Of a stretch of 64,000 bases of DNA, positions 44,370 to 54,624 are shown piece by piece. A program made the translations under genes and the position numbers. Location of the stretch: NCBI RefSeq assembly GCF_021800405.1, contig NZ_CP084550.1, forward strand, positions 4,216,001 through 4,280,000, read 5' to 3'. The notes beneath the pieces are model-generated. The model made no database searches, was not told the origin of the DNA, and saw nothing but the letters and a program-made list of their open reading frames with translations. Each line of letters opens with the position of its first letter. The first letter of the stretch is position 1. This DNA is from Arthrobacter sp. FW306-07-I. GTDB lineage: Bacteria; Actinomycetota; Actinomycetes; Actinomycetales; Micrococcaceae.

Positions 44370-45452
44370 ATGCCCTCCCCCGTCTTTTCTGCTGCCCATA
44401 CTGCTGCCCCGGCCGAGTTGGCCCTGCCGCAGCACACCCCGTTGGTCGCCACCGTGCGCGACGGCCTGGTGGAGAGCGTCCACTACGGCTCCGCAATCGC
44501 CCTGGGTGCCGACGGTTCAGTGGCGGCAACTGCGGGTGATCCCTTGGCCCCCTTCTACCCGCGCTCCGCACTCAAGCCCCTCCAGGCGGTTGCCATGGTC
44601 CGCGCCGGCCTTGAACTCCCGGCCGACCTCCTGGCCCTGGCCGCCGCCAGCCATTCCGGTGCGGCTGCACACCGGGACGGCGCTTTGCGCATCCTCGAAC
44701 TGCACGGGCTGGCCCCGACCGACCTGGAAAACAGCACGGACCTGCCCTACGGCACGGCGGAGCGCGAGGACTGGCTCCGCACCGGGGGCAGCGCCACGCA
44801 GATCACCCAGAACTGCTCGGGCAAGCACGCCGCCATGGTGGCCACCTGCAAGATCAACGGCTGGCCCGTGCGGGGGTACCTTGACCCGTCGCACCCGCTG
44901 CAGCAGCTCGTGGCGGAAACGGTCCTCGACCTGACCGGCGAGGAGCCCTCAGCTGTAAGCACCGACGGCTGCGGCACCCCGCTGTTCGCCCTGACGCTGG
45001 GCGGCATGGCCCGAGCCTTCGGCCGGATCGCCCGGGCGGCCGCGGCCTCCTTGGACGGAAACGACGACGACGGCAGCCCGGCGGCCGCCGTCGGGCTCGC
45101 CATGCAGCGGCACCCGGAGATGGTGGCCGGGGAAGGCCGCGATGTCACCGCCCTGATGCGCCTGGTCCCCGGCGCCGTAGCCAAGGACGGCTTTGAAGGC
45201 GTGCAGCTGGTGGGCCTGCCCGACGGCAGCGCCGTCGCCGTAAAGATTTCCGACGGCGGCGACCGCGCCCGGATGCCCGCCACCGTCAGCCTCCTGGAAG
45301 CGCTGGGAATGGATACCGAGCCTCTTGCCGGGATCGCCACGGCCCCTGTCCTGGGCGGCGGCCACCCTGTGGGCCAGCTCCTGGCCACCGACTTCCTGAA
45401 CCCTGCTTTCCTGAACACCAACCAGTCCACGCCCGACAACGAAGCCCTGTGA
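44370..45452 (+). CDS. asparaginase (Asparaginase_II family)
   Basis: 360 residues of the Rhizobium-type AnsA family, which is unrelated to the bacterial type I/II Thr enzymes. Family blocks include YPRSALKPLQAVAMV (about 63-77), AAASHSGAAAH (the Ser-x-x-Lys/Ser site region), QNCSGKHAAMVATC and STDGCGTPLFA with conserved Cys. It converts asparagine to aspartate and ammonia in the cytoplasm. AAGGA precedes the ATG. It lies between the FadR-type regulator and aspartase. Confidence 0.9.
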   Translation: MPSPVFSAAHTAAPAELALPQHTPLVATVRDGLVESVHYGSAIALGADGSVAATAGDPLAPFYPRSALKPLQAVAMVRAGLELPADLLALAAASHSGAAAHRDGALRILELHGLAPTDLENSTDLPYGTAEREDWLRTGGSATQITQNCSGKHAAMVATCKINGWPVRGYLDPSHPLQQLVAETVLDLTGEEPSAVSTDGCGTPLFALTLGGMARAFGRIARAAAASLDGNDDDGSPAAAVGLAMQRHPEMVAGEGRDVTALMRLVPGAVAKDGFEGVQLVGLPDGSAVAVKISDGGDRARMPATVSLLEALGMDTEPLAGIATAPVLGGGHPVGQLLATDFLNPAFLNTNQSTPDNEAL

Positions 45453-45460
45453 GGACAACC

Positions 45461-46891
45461 ATGACCATCACCGAAACCGCGGCGGAAGCCACCTCCGCCC
45501 CAGCCAGGTCGGAGCACGACCTGCTCGGCGACCGGGACGTCCCAGCCGACGCGTACTGGGGCGTGCACACGCTTCGCGCCGTGGAAAACTTCCCCATCAC
45601 CGGCCAGAAGCTGTCATCCAACATGCACTTGGTCCGCGGCCTTGCGGCGGTGAAGCTGGCCGCCGCCCGCACCAACCGTGAGCTCGGCCTGCTGGACGCC
45701 GAACGCGCCGACGCCATCGGGCAGGCGTGCCAGGACGTCCTGGACGGCAAACTTGCCGACCAGTTCGTGGTGGACGTTGTGCAGGGCGGTGCGGGGACGT
45801 CGTCGAACATGAACGCCAACGAGGTCATCGCCAACCGCGCCCTGGAAATCCTGGGCCACCCCAAGGGTGACTACGCGCGGCTGCACCCTAACGACCACGT
45901 CAACCTCAGCCAGTCCACCAACGATGTGTACCCCACGGCCGTCAAGCTGGGCACCATCTTCGCCGGCCGGGAACTGCTGGCGGCACTCGAAGAACTCGAG
46001 GAAGCCTGCGCCGCCAAGGCCATGGAGTTCCGCACCGTGGTGAAGATGGGCCGCACCCAGCTGCAGGACGCCGTCCCCATGACCCTGGGCCAGGAATTCG
46101 GAACCTACGCCATCACCATCGGTGAGGACCGGCTGCGCCTGGCGGAGGCCGAGCTGCTGATCCACGAGATCAACCTCGGAGCTACCGCCATCGGCACCGG
46201 CCTGAACGCCCCCGCCGGTTACGCCGCAACAGCCTGCCGTCATCTGGCCGAGATCACCGGACTCCCGCTGGTGACCGCCGTCGACCTGATTGAAGCCACC
46301 CAGGACGTGGGCGCCTTCGTGCACCTGTCCGGCGTGCTCAAGCGGGTGGCGGTCAAGCTGTCCAAAATCTGCAACGACCTCCGTCTGCTCTCCTCAGGCC
46401 CGCGCGCCGGCTTCGGCGAGATCAACCTGCCGGCGGTGCAGTCCGGGTCCTCGATCATGCCCGGCAAGATCAACCCGGTCATCCCGGAAGTGGTCTCGCA
46501 GGTGGCCTACGAGGTGATCGGCAACGACGTCACCATCACCATGGCCGCCGAAGCCGGGCAACTGCAGCTCAACGCCTTCGAACCGATCATTGTCCACAGC
46601 CTCCACAAGAGCATTTCCCACCTGGAAGCAGCCTGCCGCACCCTTACGGCCCGCTGCATCCGGGGTATCACCGCCAACACCGATCACCTGCGCCGCACCG
46701 TGGAGCAGTCCATCGGCCTGGTCACCGCATTGAATCCCCACCTCGGCTACGCCACTGCAACCGCCATCGCGCAGGAAGCACTTGCCACCGGCAAGGGCGT
46801 GGCGGAACTGGTCCTGGAACACGGGCTCCTCACCGACGCCCAGCTCCAGGAACTCCTCAGCCCCGAACGCCTGGCCAACCTCAGCAAGTAA
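45461..46891 (+). CDS. aspA: aspartate ammonia-lyase
   Basis: 476 residues. The fumarase/aspartase signature is [11 protein letters not shown], with the upstream active-site blocks [14 protein letters not shown] and [19 protein letters not shown] and [19 protein letters not shown]. It deaminates aspartate to fumarate, feeding the citric acid cycle. The ATG at 45461 follows GAGGACAACC and is 8 bases past the asparaginase stop; it is preferred over an in-frame ATG four codons earlier. Confidence 0.95.
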   Translation: MTITETAAEATSAPARSEHDLLGDRDVPADAYWGVHTLRAVENFPITGQKLSSNMHLVRGLAAVKLAAARTNRELGLLDAERADAIGQACQDVLDGKLADQFVVDVVQGGAGTSSNMNANEVIANRALEILGHPKGDYARLHPNDHVNLSQSTNDVYPTAVKLGTIFAGRELLAALEELEEACAAKAMEFRTVVKMGRTQLQDAVPMTLGQEFGTYAITIGEDRLRLAEAELLIHEINLGATAIGTGLNAPAGYAATACRHLAEITGLPLVTAVDLIEATQDVGAFVHLSGVLKRVAVKLSKICNDLRLLSSGPRAGFGEINLPAVQSGSSIMPGKINPVIPEVVSQVAYEVIGNDVTITMAAEAGQLQLNAFEPIIVHSLHKSISHLEAACRTLTARCIRGITANTDHLRRTVEQSIGLVTALNPHLGYATATAIAQEALATGKGVAELVLEHGLLTDAQLQELLSPERLANLSK

Positions 46892-46913
46892 TCCGTCTTG
46901 TAAGGACACCCCC

Positions 46914-48428
46914 ATGACAAACACCCCCCTTCCAGACCACCTGATCGATGGTGGGCACGCGCATGCCACCGAGACCTCCCTGCACGCGGAGGACAAGGGT
47001 TACCACAAGAACCTGAAGCCGCGGCAGATCCAGATGATCGCGATCGGCGGTGCGATCGGTACCGGCCTGTTTCTGGGCGCCGGCGGCCGGCTGAACGCTG
47101 CAGGCCCGTCCCTGGTCATCGCCTACGCGGTGTGCGGGTTCTTCGCGTTCCTGATCCTGCGCGCCCTGGGCGAACTGGTCCTGCACCGCCCTTCGTCGGG
47201 TTCGTTCGTTTCCTACGCCCGCGAATTCTTCGGTGAAAAGGCCGCGTTCGTTTCCGGCTGGTTCTACTGGATCAACTGGGCCACCACCACCATCGTGGAC
47301 ATCACCGCCGCCGCCCTCTACATGCACTTCTTCGGCAACTACATCCCCTGGATGGCCGACGTCCCCCAGTGGGCCTGGGCACTGACCGCCCTGATCGTGG
47401 TCCTGGCCCTGAACCTGGTCTCCGTGAAGGTCTTCGGCGAAATGGAATTCTGGTTCGCCCTGATCAAGGTCGCCGCCCTGGTCGCCTTCCTCATCATCGG
47501 CACCTACTTCGTCATCTTCGGCACCCCCGTGGACGGACAACAGGTCGGCATCAACCTGCTGTCCGATAACGGCGGGATCTTCCCCAACGGCCTGCTGCCC
47601 ATGATCATCCTCATGCAGGGCGTCCTGTTCGCCTACGCCTCGATCGAACTGGTGGGCACCGCCGCCGGCGAAACCGAAAACCCGGAAAAGATCATGCCCA
47701 AGGCCATCAACTCCGTGGTCTTCCGCATCGCCGTGTTCTACGTCGGCTCCGTAATCCTGCTGGCCCTGCTGCTGCCGTTCACGTCCTACCAAAAGGGCGT
47801 CAGCCCCTTCGTGACCTTCTTCGGCTCCATCGGCGTCCAGGGCGTGGATGTCATCATGAACCTCGTGGTCCTCACCGCCGCCCTGTCCTCGCTGAACGCA
47901 GGGCTCTACTCCACCGGCCGGATCCTGCGCTCGATGTCCGTCAACGGCTCGGCCCCCAAGTTCGCCTCCCGCATGAACAAAGCCGGCGTCCCCTACGGCG
48001 GCATCGCCATCACCGCCGTCGTCTCCCTTCTCGGCGTGCCGCTGAACTACCTCGTCCCCGCCGAAGCCTTCGAGATCGTCCTGAACATCGCCTCCGTGGG
48101 CATCATCATGACCTGGGCCACCATCGTGCTCTGCCAGATCCAGCTCAAACGCTGGGCGGACAAGGGCTGGGTGGAACGCCCCTCGTTCCGGATGTTCGGC
48201 GCCCCCTACACGGGCTACCTTTCACTGCTCTTCCTGGTCGGCGTCCTGATCATGGTCTTCATCGACTCACCGCTCACCATGCTCGTCACCGCGATCGCCT
48301 CCATCCTCATGGTCATCGGCTGGTACGCCTGCCGCACGCGCATCCGCGAGATCGCCGAAACCCGCGAAGGCTTCACGGGAATGTCCCCCGTGGTCGCCAA
48401 CGCCCCGGCTGACACCTTCAAGAAGTAA
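46914..48428 (+). CDS. ansP: amino acid permease, probably L-asparagine permease
   Basis: 504 residues with about 12 helices of the APC superfamily. The amino-acid transporter signature is visible ([20 protein letters not shown] then [20 protein letters not shown]). [19 protein letters not shown] is the AAT-family block. The gene follows aspA by 22 bases. Transport of asparagine or aspartate is inferred from the operon; the permease family alone would not settle the substrate. Confidence 0.88.
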   Translation: MTNTPLPDHLIDGGHAHATETSLHAEDKGYHKNLKPRQIQMIAIGGAIGTGLFLGAGGRLNAAGPSLVIAYAVCGFFAFLILRALGELVLHRPSSGSFVSYAREFFGEKAAFVSGWFYWINWATTTIVDITAAALYMHFFGNYIPWMADVPQWAWALTALIVVLALNLVSVKVFGEMEFWFALIKVAALVAFLIIGTYFVIFGTPVDGQQVGINLLSDNGGIFPNGLLPMIILMQGVLFAYASIELVGTAAGETENPEKIMPKAINSVVFRIAVFYVGSVILLALLLPFTSYQKGVSPFVTFFGSIGVQGVDVIMNLVVLTAALSSLNAGLYSTGRILRSMSVNGSAPKFASRMNKAGVPYGGIAITAVVSLLGVPLNYLVPAEAFEIVLNIASVGIIMTWATIVLCQIQLKRWADKGWVERPSFRMFGAPYTGYLSLLFLVGVLIMVFIDSPLTMLVTAIASILMVIGWYACRTRIREIAETREGFTGMSPVVANAPADTFKK

Positions 48429-48443
48429 CCGCGCTTTAAACAT

Positions 48444-48496
48444 CCGACGGCGGCACCTGGGTTCTGGAATTCGCAGAATCCAAGTGCCGCCGTCGG
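48444..48496. terminator. long bidirectional terminator hairpin
   Basis: A perfect 13-base-pair stem, CCGACGGCGGCAC (48444-48456) with GTGCCGCCGTCGG (48484-48496), continues inward with a nearly paired stretch (tgggttctg against cagaatcca). GGTTT follows on the plus strand. It separates the convergent permease and gamma-glutamyltransferase genes. Confidence 0.85.
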
Positions 48497-48519
48497 GGTT
48501 TAACGGTGGCTGCTGCCCG

Positions 48520-50352
48520 TCACTTGGACGGTTTGACCACCATGGCTGATCCGCCGCCGCGCCTGACCGGCTCCGCGGCCGCCAGGACGCGACCGTCATC
48601 AAGGAACTCGATGGCGGTGGCTGCGCCAATCTCAGAGGCCGACGTGAACGAGTCACCCGACGGTGTCAGCTTGTGGCCGAAGCGGGATGTCAGGGCCGCG
48701 CCGTACTTGTCGATAAAGGCCGGCTCGGCAGTGACGCTGGCCGTATTCCGCTGGGACGCACGGGGTGCAGCAATGGCATCAGGGGTGCTCATGCCCAGGT
48801 CGATCCGGTTGACGATGGTCTGCAGGACGGTGGTGATGATGGTGGAACCGCCCGGGGAACCCAGGGCCAGGAACGGCTTGCCATCCTCCAGGAGGATGGT
48901 TGGCGACATGGACGAACGCGGCCGCTTGCCCGGCTCGATCCGGTTGGGGTCGGTGGCGCTGTAGACCGTGGAGAAGTCGGTGAGCTCGTTGTTGAGCAGG
49001 AAGCCACGGCCGGGGACAACCATGCCCGAGCCGCCGGTCTGCTCAATGGTCAGCGTGTACTCCACCACGTTGCCCCACTTGTCCGAGACAGTCATATTGG
49101 TGGTGGAGATGTTCTCGGTGTCCTTCTCATCGGCGGGCGCCGCCGGTGCCGCCGGGCAGGTGCCGTCGTACGAGGTGACGTCGCCGGGCTGCACGGGCTT
49201 GGTTGCCGCCTTGTTGGGGTCGAGTTCGCAGGCGCGTTCCTTGCCGAAGATGGGGTCAGTCAGGGCTTTGGTCGGCACCTTCACAAATGCGGGGTCTCCT
49301 ACGTACTTTCCGCGGTCCGCGAACGCCAGGGCGCTGGCCTCGAGGTAGTGGTGCAGCACAGCAGGCTGGTCCTTCTTCAGCGCCGGAAGGTTGAACACAT
49401 CCAGGATGTTCAAGGACTCACCAACGGTGGTGCCGCCGCTGCTGGAGGGGGCCATGCCGTAGACGTCATAGCCGCGGTAGTTCACGTGCGTTGGATCCTG
49501 GTCCAGGGCTTCGTAGTCGGCCAGGTCCTCCGCCGTCATGGAACCCACCGGGACGGGGAGGGTGGTGTCCGGGGACTTGGGCGGATTCTGCACCGTCTTG
49601 GCGATCTCCTCCGCCAACGGGCCGGTGTAGAAGGCACTCATGCCATCCTTGGCCAGCATGCGGTAGGTGGCGGCGAGGTCGTGGTTCTTGAAGATTGAGC
49701 CAACCTCGGGCAGCTTGCCGCCCTGCAGGTACAGGTCCTTGGTGGAGGTGAAGGCCGCAAACCGTGCCTGGTTGTCCTGGGTCTGGTTACGGAAGGTCTC
49801 ATCCACCACGAAACCACGGTCTGCAACCTTGATGGCAGGCTTCAGGGCGTCGCCCAGGCTGAGTGTGCCCCAGCGTTCCAGCGCCCGTTCCCAGGTGGCC
49901 GGCGTGCCGGGAACGCCTACCGAGACGCCGCTGGTGACCAGTTCAGGAGTGAAACGGTAAGGCTTGCCCGTAGCTGGATCGATGAACGCATCCTGCTTGA
50001 TCCCGGCCGGTGCCGTTTCCCGCCCGTCGATGGTTCTGACTTTCCCGGACTTCGCATCGTAATAGACAAAGTAGCCGCCCCCGCCGATCCCGGCACTGTA
50101 CGGTTCAGTGACGCCAAGGGTGGCTGCCGCGGCGACGGCGGCGTCCACCGCGTTTCCACCCTTGCTGAGGACTTCGATGGCCGCCGCTGAAGCGTCGGGG
50201 TCCACCGTACTGACGGCCCCACCGTAGCCGGTGGCCGTGGGATTCTTGTCGGTTTGCCGGGGGTCGGCAGACGCGGGGCTGATGGCCCCGGTGTTGACGC
50301 TCATTGCCAGCGCGGCAGTAACAGCCGCGAGCCGGCGTCCGAGATGTGGCAT
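48520..50352 (-). CDS. ggt: gamma-glutamyltransferase, exported
   Basis: 610 residues. A signal peptide ([19 protein letters not shown]...ASA) suggests export. The N-terminal part has [20 protein letters not shown] and [12 protein letters not shown]. The autoprocessing/catalytic Thr starts the small subunit in [12 protein letters not shown] (about Thr417), where many enzymes have TTHYS. The oxyanion region is [11 protein letters not shown] and SPGGSTII. It cleaves or transfers the gamma-glutamyl group of glutathione and related peptides. AGGAG precedes the ATG. Confidence 0.93.
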   Translation of the reverse strand: MPHLGRRLAAVTAALAMSVNTGAISPASADPRQTDKNPTATGYGGAVSTVDPDASAAAIEVLSKGGNAVDAAVAAAATLGVTEPYSAGIGGGGYFVYYDAKSGKVRTIDGRETAPAGIKQDAFIDPATGKPYRFTPELVTSGVSVGVPGTPATWERALERWGTLSLGDALKPAIKVADRGFVVDETFRNQTQDNQARFAAFTSTKDLYLQGGKLPEVGSIFKNHDLAATYRMLAKDGMSAFYTGPLAEEIAKTVQNPPKSPDTTLPVPVGSMTAEDLADYEALDQDPTHVNYRGYDVYGMAPSSSGGTTVGESLNILDVFNLPALKKDQPAVLHHYLEASALAFADRGKYVGDPAFVKVPTKALTDPIFGKERACELDPNKAATKPVQPGDVTSYDGTCPAAPAAPADEKDTENISTTNMTVSDKWGNVVEYTLTIEQTGGSGMVVPGRGFLLNNELTDFSTVYSATDPNRIEPGKRPRSSMSPTILLEDGKPFLALGSPGGSTIITTVLQTIVNRIDLGMSTPDAIAAPRASQRNTASVTAEPAFIDKYGAALTSRFGHKLTPSGDSFTSASEIGAATAIEFLDDGRVLAAAEPVRRGGGSAMVVKPSK

Positions 50353-50439
50353 GGTGGCTCCTACATGGGGTTCGAGTGGTGTGGGCCACGCTACTCTTCG
50401 GGTAGGACACTCTCAACGACTCCGGATGGGACGGACACG

Positions 50440-51387
50440 ATGGCAGGATCCAAACTCGCAGTGGTGGGCGCGGGCAGCGTCGGCACCTCGCTGGCGTACG
50501 CCGCCCTGATCCGCGGCTCCGCCAGCAACATCGCGCTGTTCGATGTCAACGCGCCAAAGGCGGAGGCGGAAGCCCTGGACCTGGCGCACGGCAGCCAGTT
50601 CGCCGCAGCCTCGGCAACCGTCACCGGAGGCGGGGATATCGGCGTGACGGAAGGCGCCGACGTCGTGGTGATCACGGCGGGTGCCAAGCAGAATCCGGGC
50701 CAAAGCCGCCTGGACCTGGCCGGCACCAACGTGCGGATCCTGGAGCAGCTGATGCCGCTGCTGCTTGAGCGCGCGCCGGACGCCGTCTATGTCCTGGTCA
50801 CCAACCCCTGTGACGTGCTGACGGTGGCCGCCCAGCGGATTTCCGGGCTGCCGGCGCAGCGGATCTTCTCCTCCGGGACGGTGCTGGACACGTCCAGGCT
50901 GCGCTGGCTGCTGGCCCGGCGGGCGGGCGTTTCCGTCACCAGCGTCCACGCCAGCATGGTGGGCGAGCACGGCGACACCGAATTCCCGCTGTGGTCCGGC
51001 GCCACCATCGGGCCGGTCCCGATCCGGGACTGGACGGACGACGGCGAGCGTATCTTCACGCCCGACTACCTCGCCGCCACCGCCAAGGAGGTGGTCCAGG
51101 CGGCCTACAAGGTGATCGCCGGCAAGGGCGCCACGAACTACGCCATCGGCCTGTCCGGCGCCCGAATCGTGGAGGCGCTGCTGCGCGACGACAACGCCGT
51201 CCTGCCGGTCTCCACCGTACTGTCGGGGCTGCACGGGATCTCCGGGGTGGCACTGTCCCTGCCCAGCGTGGTGGGCCGGGGCGGGGTGCACCGCGTCCTG
51301 GAAACACCCATGGACGACGGCGAGCTGGCGGCTTTGCGGCATTCCGCGGACACCCTGCGCAACACCATGGACGCCTTGGGAATCTGA
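50440..51387 (+). CDS. ldh: L-lactate dehydrogenase
   Basis: 315 residues. NAD site [13 protein letters not shown] (8-20), catalytic His177 in GEHGDTEFP, and Gln84 in GAKQNPG, the residue that favours pyruvate over oxaloacetate and separates lactate from malate dehydrogenases. It interconverts pyruvate and L-lactate. The ATG at 50440 lies at the start of the Rossmann fold; the upstream in-frame extension crosses the ggt promoter region and is not credible. Confidence 0.93.
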   Translation: MAGSKLAVVGAGSVGTSLAYAALIRGSASNIALFDVNAPKAEAEALDLAHGSQFAAASATVTGGGDIGVTEGADVVVITAGAKQNPGQSRLDLAGTNVRILEQLMPLLLERAPDAVYVLVTNPCDVLTVAAQRISGLPAQRIFSSGTVLDTSRLRWLLARRAGVSVTSVHASMVGEHGDTEFPLWSGATIGPVPIRDWTDDGERIFTPDYLAATAKEVVQAAYKVIAGKGATNYAIGLSGARIVEALLRDDNAVLPVSTVLSGLHGISGVALSLPSVVGRGGVHRVLETPMDDGELAALRHSADTLRNTMDALGI

Positions 51388-51461
51388 CCACCGCGCCCGG
51401 TCACCTATGCTCAGCTAAGGCGGCAACGCAGGCTCAACGACGAACCAAACAGGAGCAACGC

Positions 51462-52778
51462 ATGACCAACTGGCGCATCAGGGATTTCCATTCGGCTGAC
51501 CTGGACGGGATTTTGCACCTCTGGGAGACGCTCAAGGCCCACAATGTGGAGCCTGTCTACGCCCTGTCAGAGGTCCTCGCGTCCTGCGAAAAGGACCACG
51601 CCGTGGTGGCGGTGCAGGGCGAGCAGGTGGTGGGTGCCGCCGTCGGGCGCGCCGCGCACGACCAGGGCTGGATCGTCTTCCTCGCCACCCTGCCGGAGTA
51701 CCGTGGCAGGGGCATCGGCACCTCGCTGCTTGCCGCCGTCGAGAACCGCATGGCCCCGCACGGCCTGAACAAACTGTCGGCCCTTATGCCGGAATCCGAA
51801 ACCCGGGTGGAGGCCTTCCTGGGGCGCGGCTTCGCGCTCAAGAAGAACCTGCGCTACTTCGAGCGCACCATCCCGGTCCAGCGGCAGGAGCTCGGCGCCC
51901 TGGGCCAGCTGGGCGGCCGCGTCCTGGCCCGCGACCTGTGGGAGAACGTGGCGGGCATGCGCAAGGAGAAGGAACTGCTGGAACGGCGCCTGGTGCTGCC
52001 GCTCGCCGAGGCGGACCTGGCGGATGAATTCGGCGTGGTGCCGCCGCGCGCCGTCGTCCTCTTTGGCCCGCCCGGTACCGGCAAGACCACCTTCGCCAAG
52101 GCCATCGCGTCCCGTTTGGAGTGGCCGTTCGTGGAGGTGTTCCCCTCCCGCCTGGCCGGCGATCCCCAGGGCCTGGCCGGTGCCCTCCGCGAGACCTTCC
52201 TGGAGATCGCGGAGCTGGAGCACGCCGTGGTGTTCATCGACGAGGTGGAGGAGATCGCGTCCCAGCGCGCGGGCGATCCGCCGTCGCCGCTGCAGGGCGT
52301 CACGAATGAACTGCTGAAGATCATCCCCGCGTTCCGTGAACAGCCGGGCCGGCTCCTGGTCTGCGCCACCAACTTCATCCGCGCCCTGGACTCGGCCTTC
52401 CTGCGCCACGGCCGGTTCGATTACGTCATCCCCATCGGGCTGCCGGACCGGCAGGCGCGGGAAGCGATGTGGCAGCGGTTCATCCCTGCGGCGGTGGTGG
52501 ACGGCGTGGACGTGGAACTGCTCGTGGAGAAGACCCAAGGCTTCTCCCCGGCTGACATCGAGTACGCAGCCCGGAGCGCCTCCCAGCGGGCGCTGGAAAA
52601 AGCAGTGTACGACGACGGCGGGCTGGCCTCCGGAGGCGGGGTTTCCGTCCGCGAGGCGGTCCGGAAGGGCCCCTCCACCCAGGACTACCTCGACGCCATC
52701 GGCGACACGCGCACCACGGTCAGTCCCGAAGTGCAGGCGGACTTCCTGGAGGACATCGAGGCGTTGGGCCGGGTCTAG
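51462..52778 (+). CDS. fusion of GNAT acetyltransferase-like and AAA+ ATPase domains
   Basis: 438 residues. Residues ~1-140 form a GNAT N-acetyltransferase fold with the acetyl-CoA loop in EYRGRGIGTSLLAAVENR (79-96). After a linker (~141-190) comes a classical AAA+ domain: Walker A GPPGTGKT (202-209), Walker B AVVFIDE (255-261), sensor-1 CATNF (301-305), arginine-finger-like LRHGRFD (314-320) and sensor-2 helix GFSPADIEYAARSA (360-373). Both halves look intact. AGGAG lies seven bases before the ATG. It is 74 bases after ldh, and its stop overlaps the convergent HD gene as CTAG. The target of either activity is unknown. Confidence 0.88.
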   Translation: MTNWRIRDFHSADLDGILHLWETLKAHNVEPVYALSEVLASCEKDHAVVAVQGEQVVGAAVGRAAHDQGWIVFLATLPEYRGRGIGTSLLAAVENRMAPHGLNKLSALMPESETRVEAFLGRGFALKKNLRYFERTIPVQRQELGALGQLGGRVLARDLWENVAGMRKEKELLERRLVLPLAEADLADEFGVVPPRAVVLFGPPGTGKTTFAKAIASRLEWPFVEVFPSRLAGDPQGLAGALRETFLEIAELEHAVVFIDEVEEIASQRAGDPPSPLQGVTNELLKIIPAFREQPGRLLVCATNFIRALDSAFLRHGRFDYVIPIGLPDRQAREAMWQRFIPAAVVDGVDVELLVEKTQGFSPADIEYAARSASQRALEKAVYDDGGLASGGGVSVREAVRKGPSTQDYLDAIGDTRTTVSPEVQADFLEDIEALGRV

Positions 52779-53383
52779 CTCCCGGGAGCGTCGTCGTATC
52801 GGAGGTTTTCGTAGTCGGTGTCATCCGCCTCGTCCAACTCTGCGTCGAACTCCTCCAGCAGCCAAGGGTTGACGCGGGCCAGGATTTTGCGGATCTCCTC
52901 CGCTTCAACGGCCGCGTAAAGCACCGGCCGGGCGTCCCGGTATTTGGTAACAGGCGGCTTATCGGGCCATTTTTCGGCAAGGGCACGGACGCGTTCGGGC
53001 AGTGAGTTGTGCGCGTTGTCGGCGATTTTGACCAGGGCGGCGTCATGGTCCTGGGCTATCTCATGGATACCGGCGAGGTAGTCATCGGGGTTGCTGTGCA
53101 GCCGATTGGTGACGCGTTCAATGATGTCGACCGCGCGCTCGGAAACCCCCATTTCAAGCAGAGCCTGCCGGGTCATGGGGGTGTCTTCGGCAATGTCATG
53201 AAGATAGCCGGCGATCCGGACGTCGTCGTCGAAGTCTGCCAGCGCATCCCCCACAGCCAGCACGTGGTCTTTGTAAGGCCGCTTGAGCTTGTCCTTCTGG
53301 CGGTTGTGCGCCACCTCGGCAAGGACACGGGCCGTCTCGGGAGTGAAACTGCTGGCAGAGCGCTGATCAGTGGGTTCCGGCAT
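52775..53383 (-). CDS. HD-domain phosphohydrolase-like protein
   Basis: 202 residues. The metal site is visible as the HD pair in GYLHDIAEDT (about 59-68), an upstream His in YKDHVLAVGDAL, and a downstream Asp in LVKIADNAHN. This order (H...HD...D) is that of (p)ppGpp-hydrolase-like and related HD proteins. No synthetase or regulatory domain is present. The substrate is not known; small alarmone hydrolysis is one possibility. Confidence 0.82.
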   Translation of the reverse strand: MPEPTDQRSASSFTPETARVLAEVAHNRQKDKLKRPYKDHVLAVGDALADFDDDVRIAGYLHDIAEDTPMTRQALLEMGVSERAVDIIERVTNRLHSNPDDYLAGIHEIAQDHDAALVKIADNAHNSLPERVRALAEKWPDKPPVTKYRDARPVLYAAVEAEEIRKILARVNPWLLEEFDAELDEADDTDYENLRYDDAPGS

Positions 53384-53392
53384 GCCACCAGC

Positions 53393-54292
53393 CTACGGGG
53401 CAGAGCGGCCGCCCGGGGCGGACCAAACCCACGCTTCCCTGGGCAGCAGTTCGGGATTGAACTCTGCCAAGGCACGTTCGAGCGGACCCGGCGGGAGCCC
53501 CAATGAGCCGAGCAGATGGTCCCGCACCGCGTCGGCAGTAGTGCCCCGGGCTGCCAGGTCCGCCAGCGTTACGGCTCCGTCACGCTTGGCCAGCCTGGCG
53601 CCGTCGTGGTTGACCACCAATGGAACATGGGCATATTCCGGAACGGGAATATTCAGGAGGGACGCCACATATACCTGCCGCGGGGTGGACGGGAGCAGGT
53701 CATCGCCGCGGACCACCTGGTCTATGCCTTGTTCGGCATCGTCTACCACGACGGCGAGGTTGTACGCCACCACGCCGTCGTTGCGGCGCAGCACAAGGTC
53801 GTCAACCACTCCCGTGTAGTCGCCGCGGAGGACGTCCCGCACCGTGTATTCCGCCACATCCGCCCGCAACCGGATGGCGGCAGGACGCAGGGACCGCTTG
53901 AACTCCAGTTCTGCCGGGTCCAGGTTGCGGCAAGTCCCCGGGTAGGCACCTTGGGGCGCATGCGGGGCCGAGGGCGCCTCTTGGATTTCGCGTCGGGTGC
54001 AGAAGCACTCGTAGGTCAGGCCCGCTTCCTGCAACCGGGTAATCGCTTTGGCGTACAGGCTTTGCCGATCCGTCTGTCGAACGACGTCCCCATCCCAAGT
54101 CACGCCAATGGCGGCCAAGTCGCGCAACTGCACGGCTTCCGCTCCAGCACGGGCGCGGTCGAGGTCCTCCACCCGCAGCAGGAACCTGCGCCCGGTGGAG
54201 CGGGCAAAGAGCCAGGCAAGGATGGCGGTCCGCAGGTTTCCCACGTGCAGTTCACCGGAGGGACTGGGGGCAAAGCGGCCGGCGGAGGTCAT
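53393..54292 (-). CDS. gluQ: glutamyl-queuosine tRNA(Asp) synthetase
   Basis: 299 residues, the short GluRS-like enzyme that lacks an anticodon-binding domain. The HIGH-like block is APSPSGELHVGNL (8-20), the KMSKS-like block is LAKRDGA, and the zinc site shows CFC followed by YPGTC. It attaches glutamate to the queuosine base of tRNA(Asp). A 332-base gap with a long hairpin lies upstream. Confidence 0.92.
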   Translation of the reverse strand: MTSAGRFAPSPSGELHVGNLRTAILAWLFARSTGRRFLLRVEDLDRARAGAEAVQLRDLAAIGVTWDGDVVRQTDRQSLYAKAITRLQEAGLTYECFCTRREIQEAPSAPHAPQGAYPGTCRNLDPAELEFKRSLRPAAIRLRADVAEYTVRDVLRGDYTGVVDDLVLRRNDGVVAYNLAVVVDDAEQGIDQVVRGDDLLPSTPRQVYVASLLNIPVPEYAHVPLVVNHDGARLAKRDGAVTLADLAARGTTADAVRDHLLGSLGLPPGPLERALAEFNPELLPREAWVWSAPGGRSAP

Positions 54293-54334
54293 GGACCCAG
54301 CCTATGCGGGAGACCGGAATGCCAGGACAACACA

Positions 54335-54391
54335 AGAGCCCCTCAGCTACCGATGACTGCGGAATTCCGACGTCGGTAGCTCAGGGGCTCT
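54335..54391. promoter_or_regulatory. long hairpin between divergent genes
   Basis: AGAGCCCCTCAGCTACCGA (54335-54353) and TCGGTAGCTCAGGGGCTCT (54373-54391) are inverted repeats matching at 18 of 19 positions, with a 19-base loop containing GGAATTCC. It lies between gluQ (starts 54292, minus) and an Lrp-type gene (starts 54625, plus), so position does not fit a terminator of either. The rest of 54293-54624 shows no gene. Confidence 0.6.
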
Positions 54392-54624
54392 TGCCGTGTT
54401 TGCAGAGTGAGCGTGGTGTGAACAAGACTCATCCAGCGGCGGCCTCCTTGCGGGAAGCGGTGTCCAGCGTGCCGGGTGGTGTGCCGGGAAACTGTAGCCT
54501 GAGGGGACCAGCGGTAGCTTTTGCCCTTGTTGCCACAATTTCAGCAGACACCATACAGTTGGGACAACCGGCAGGAGTTGGATTGGTCACTCTGACTAAT
54601 TCCTGACGCTAGAACAAGCAGGGA

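Noticed and set aside
54335..54391. Terminator of gluQ or of the Lrp-type gene
   Set aside because: Both genes start, rather than end, on their sides facing the hairpin. It is kept as an unexplained structure.
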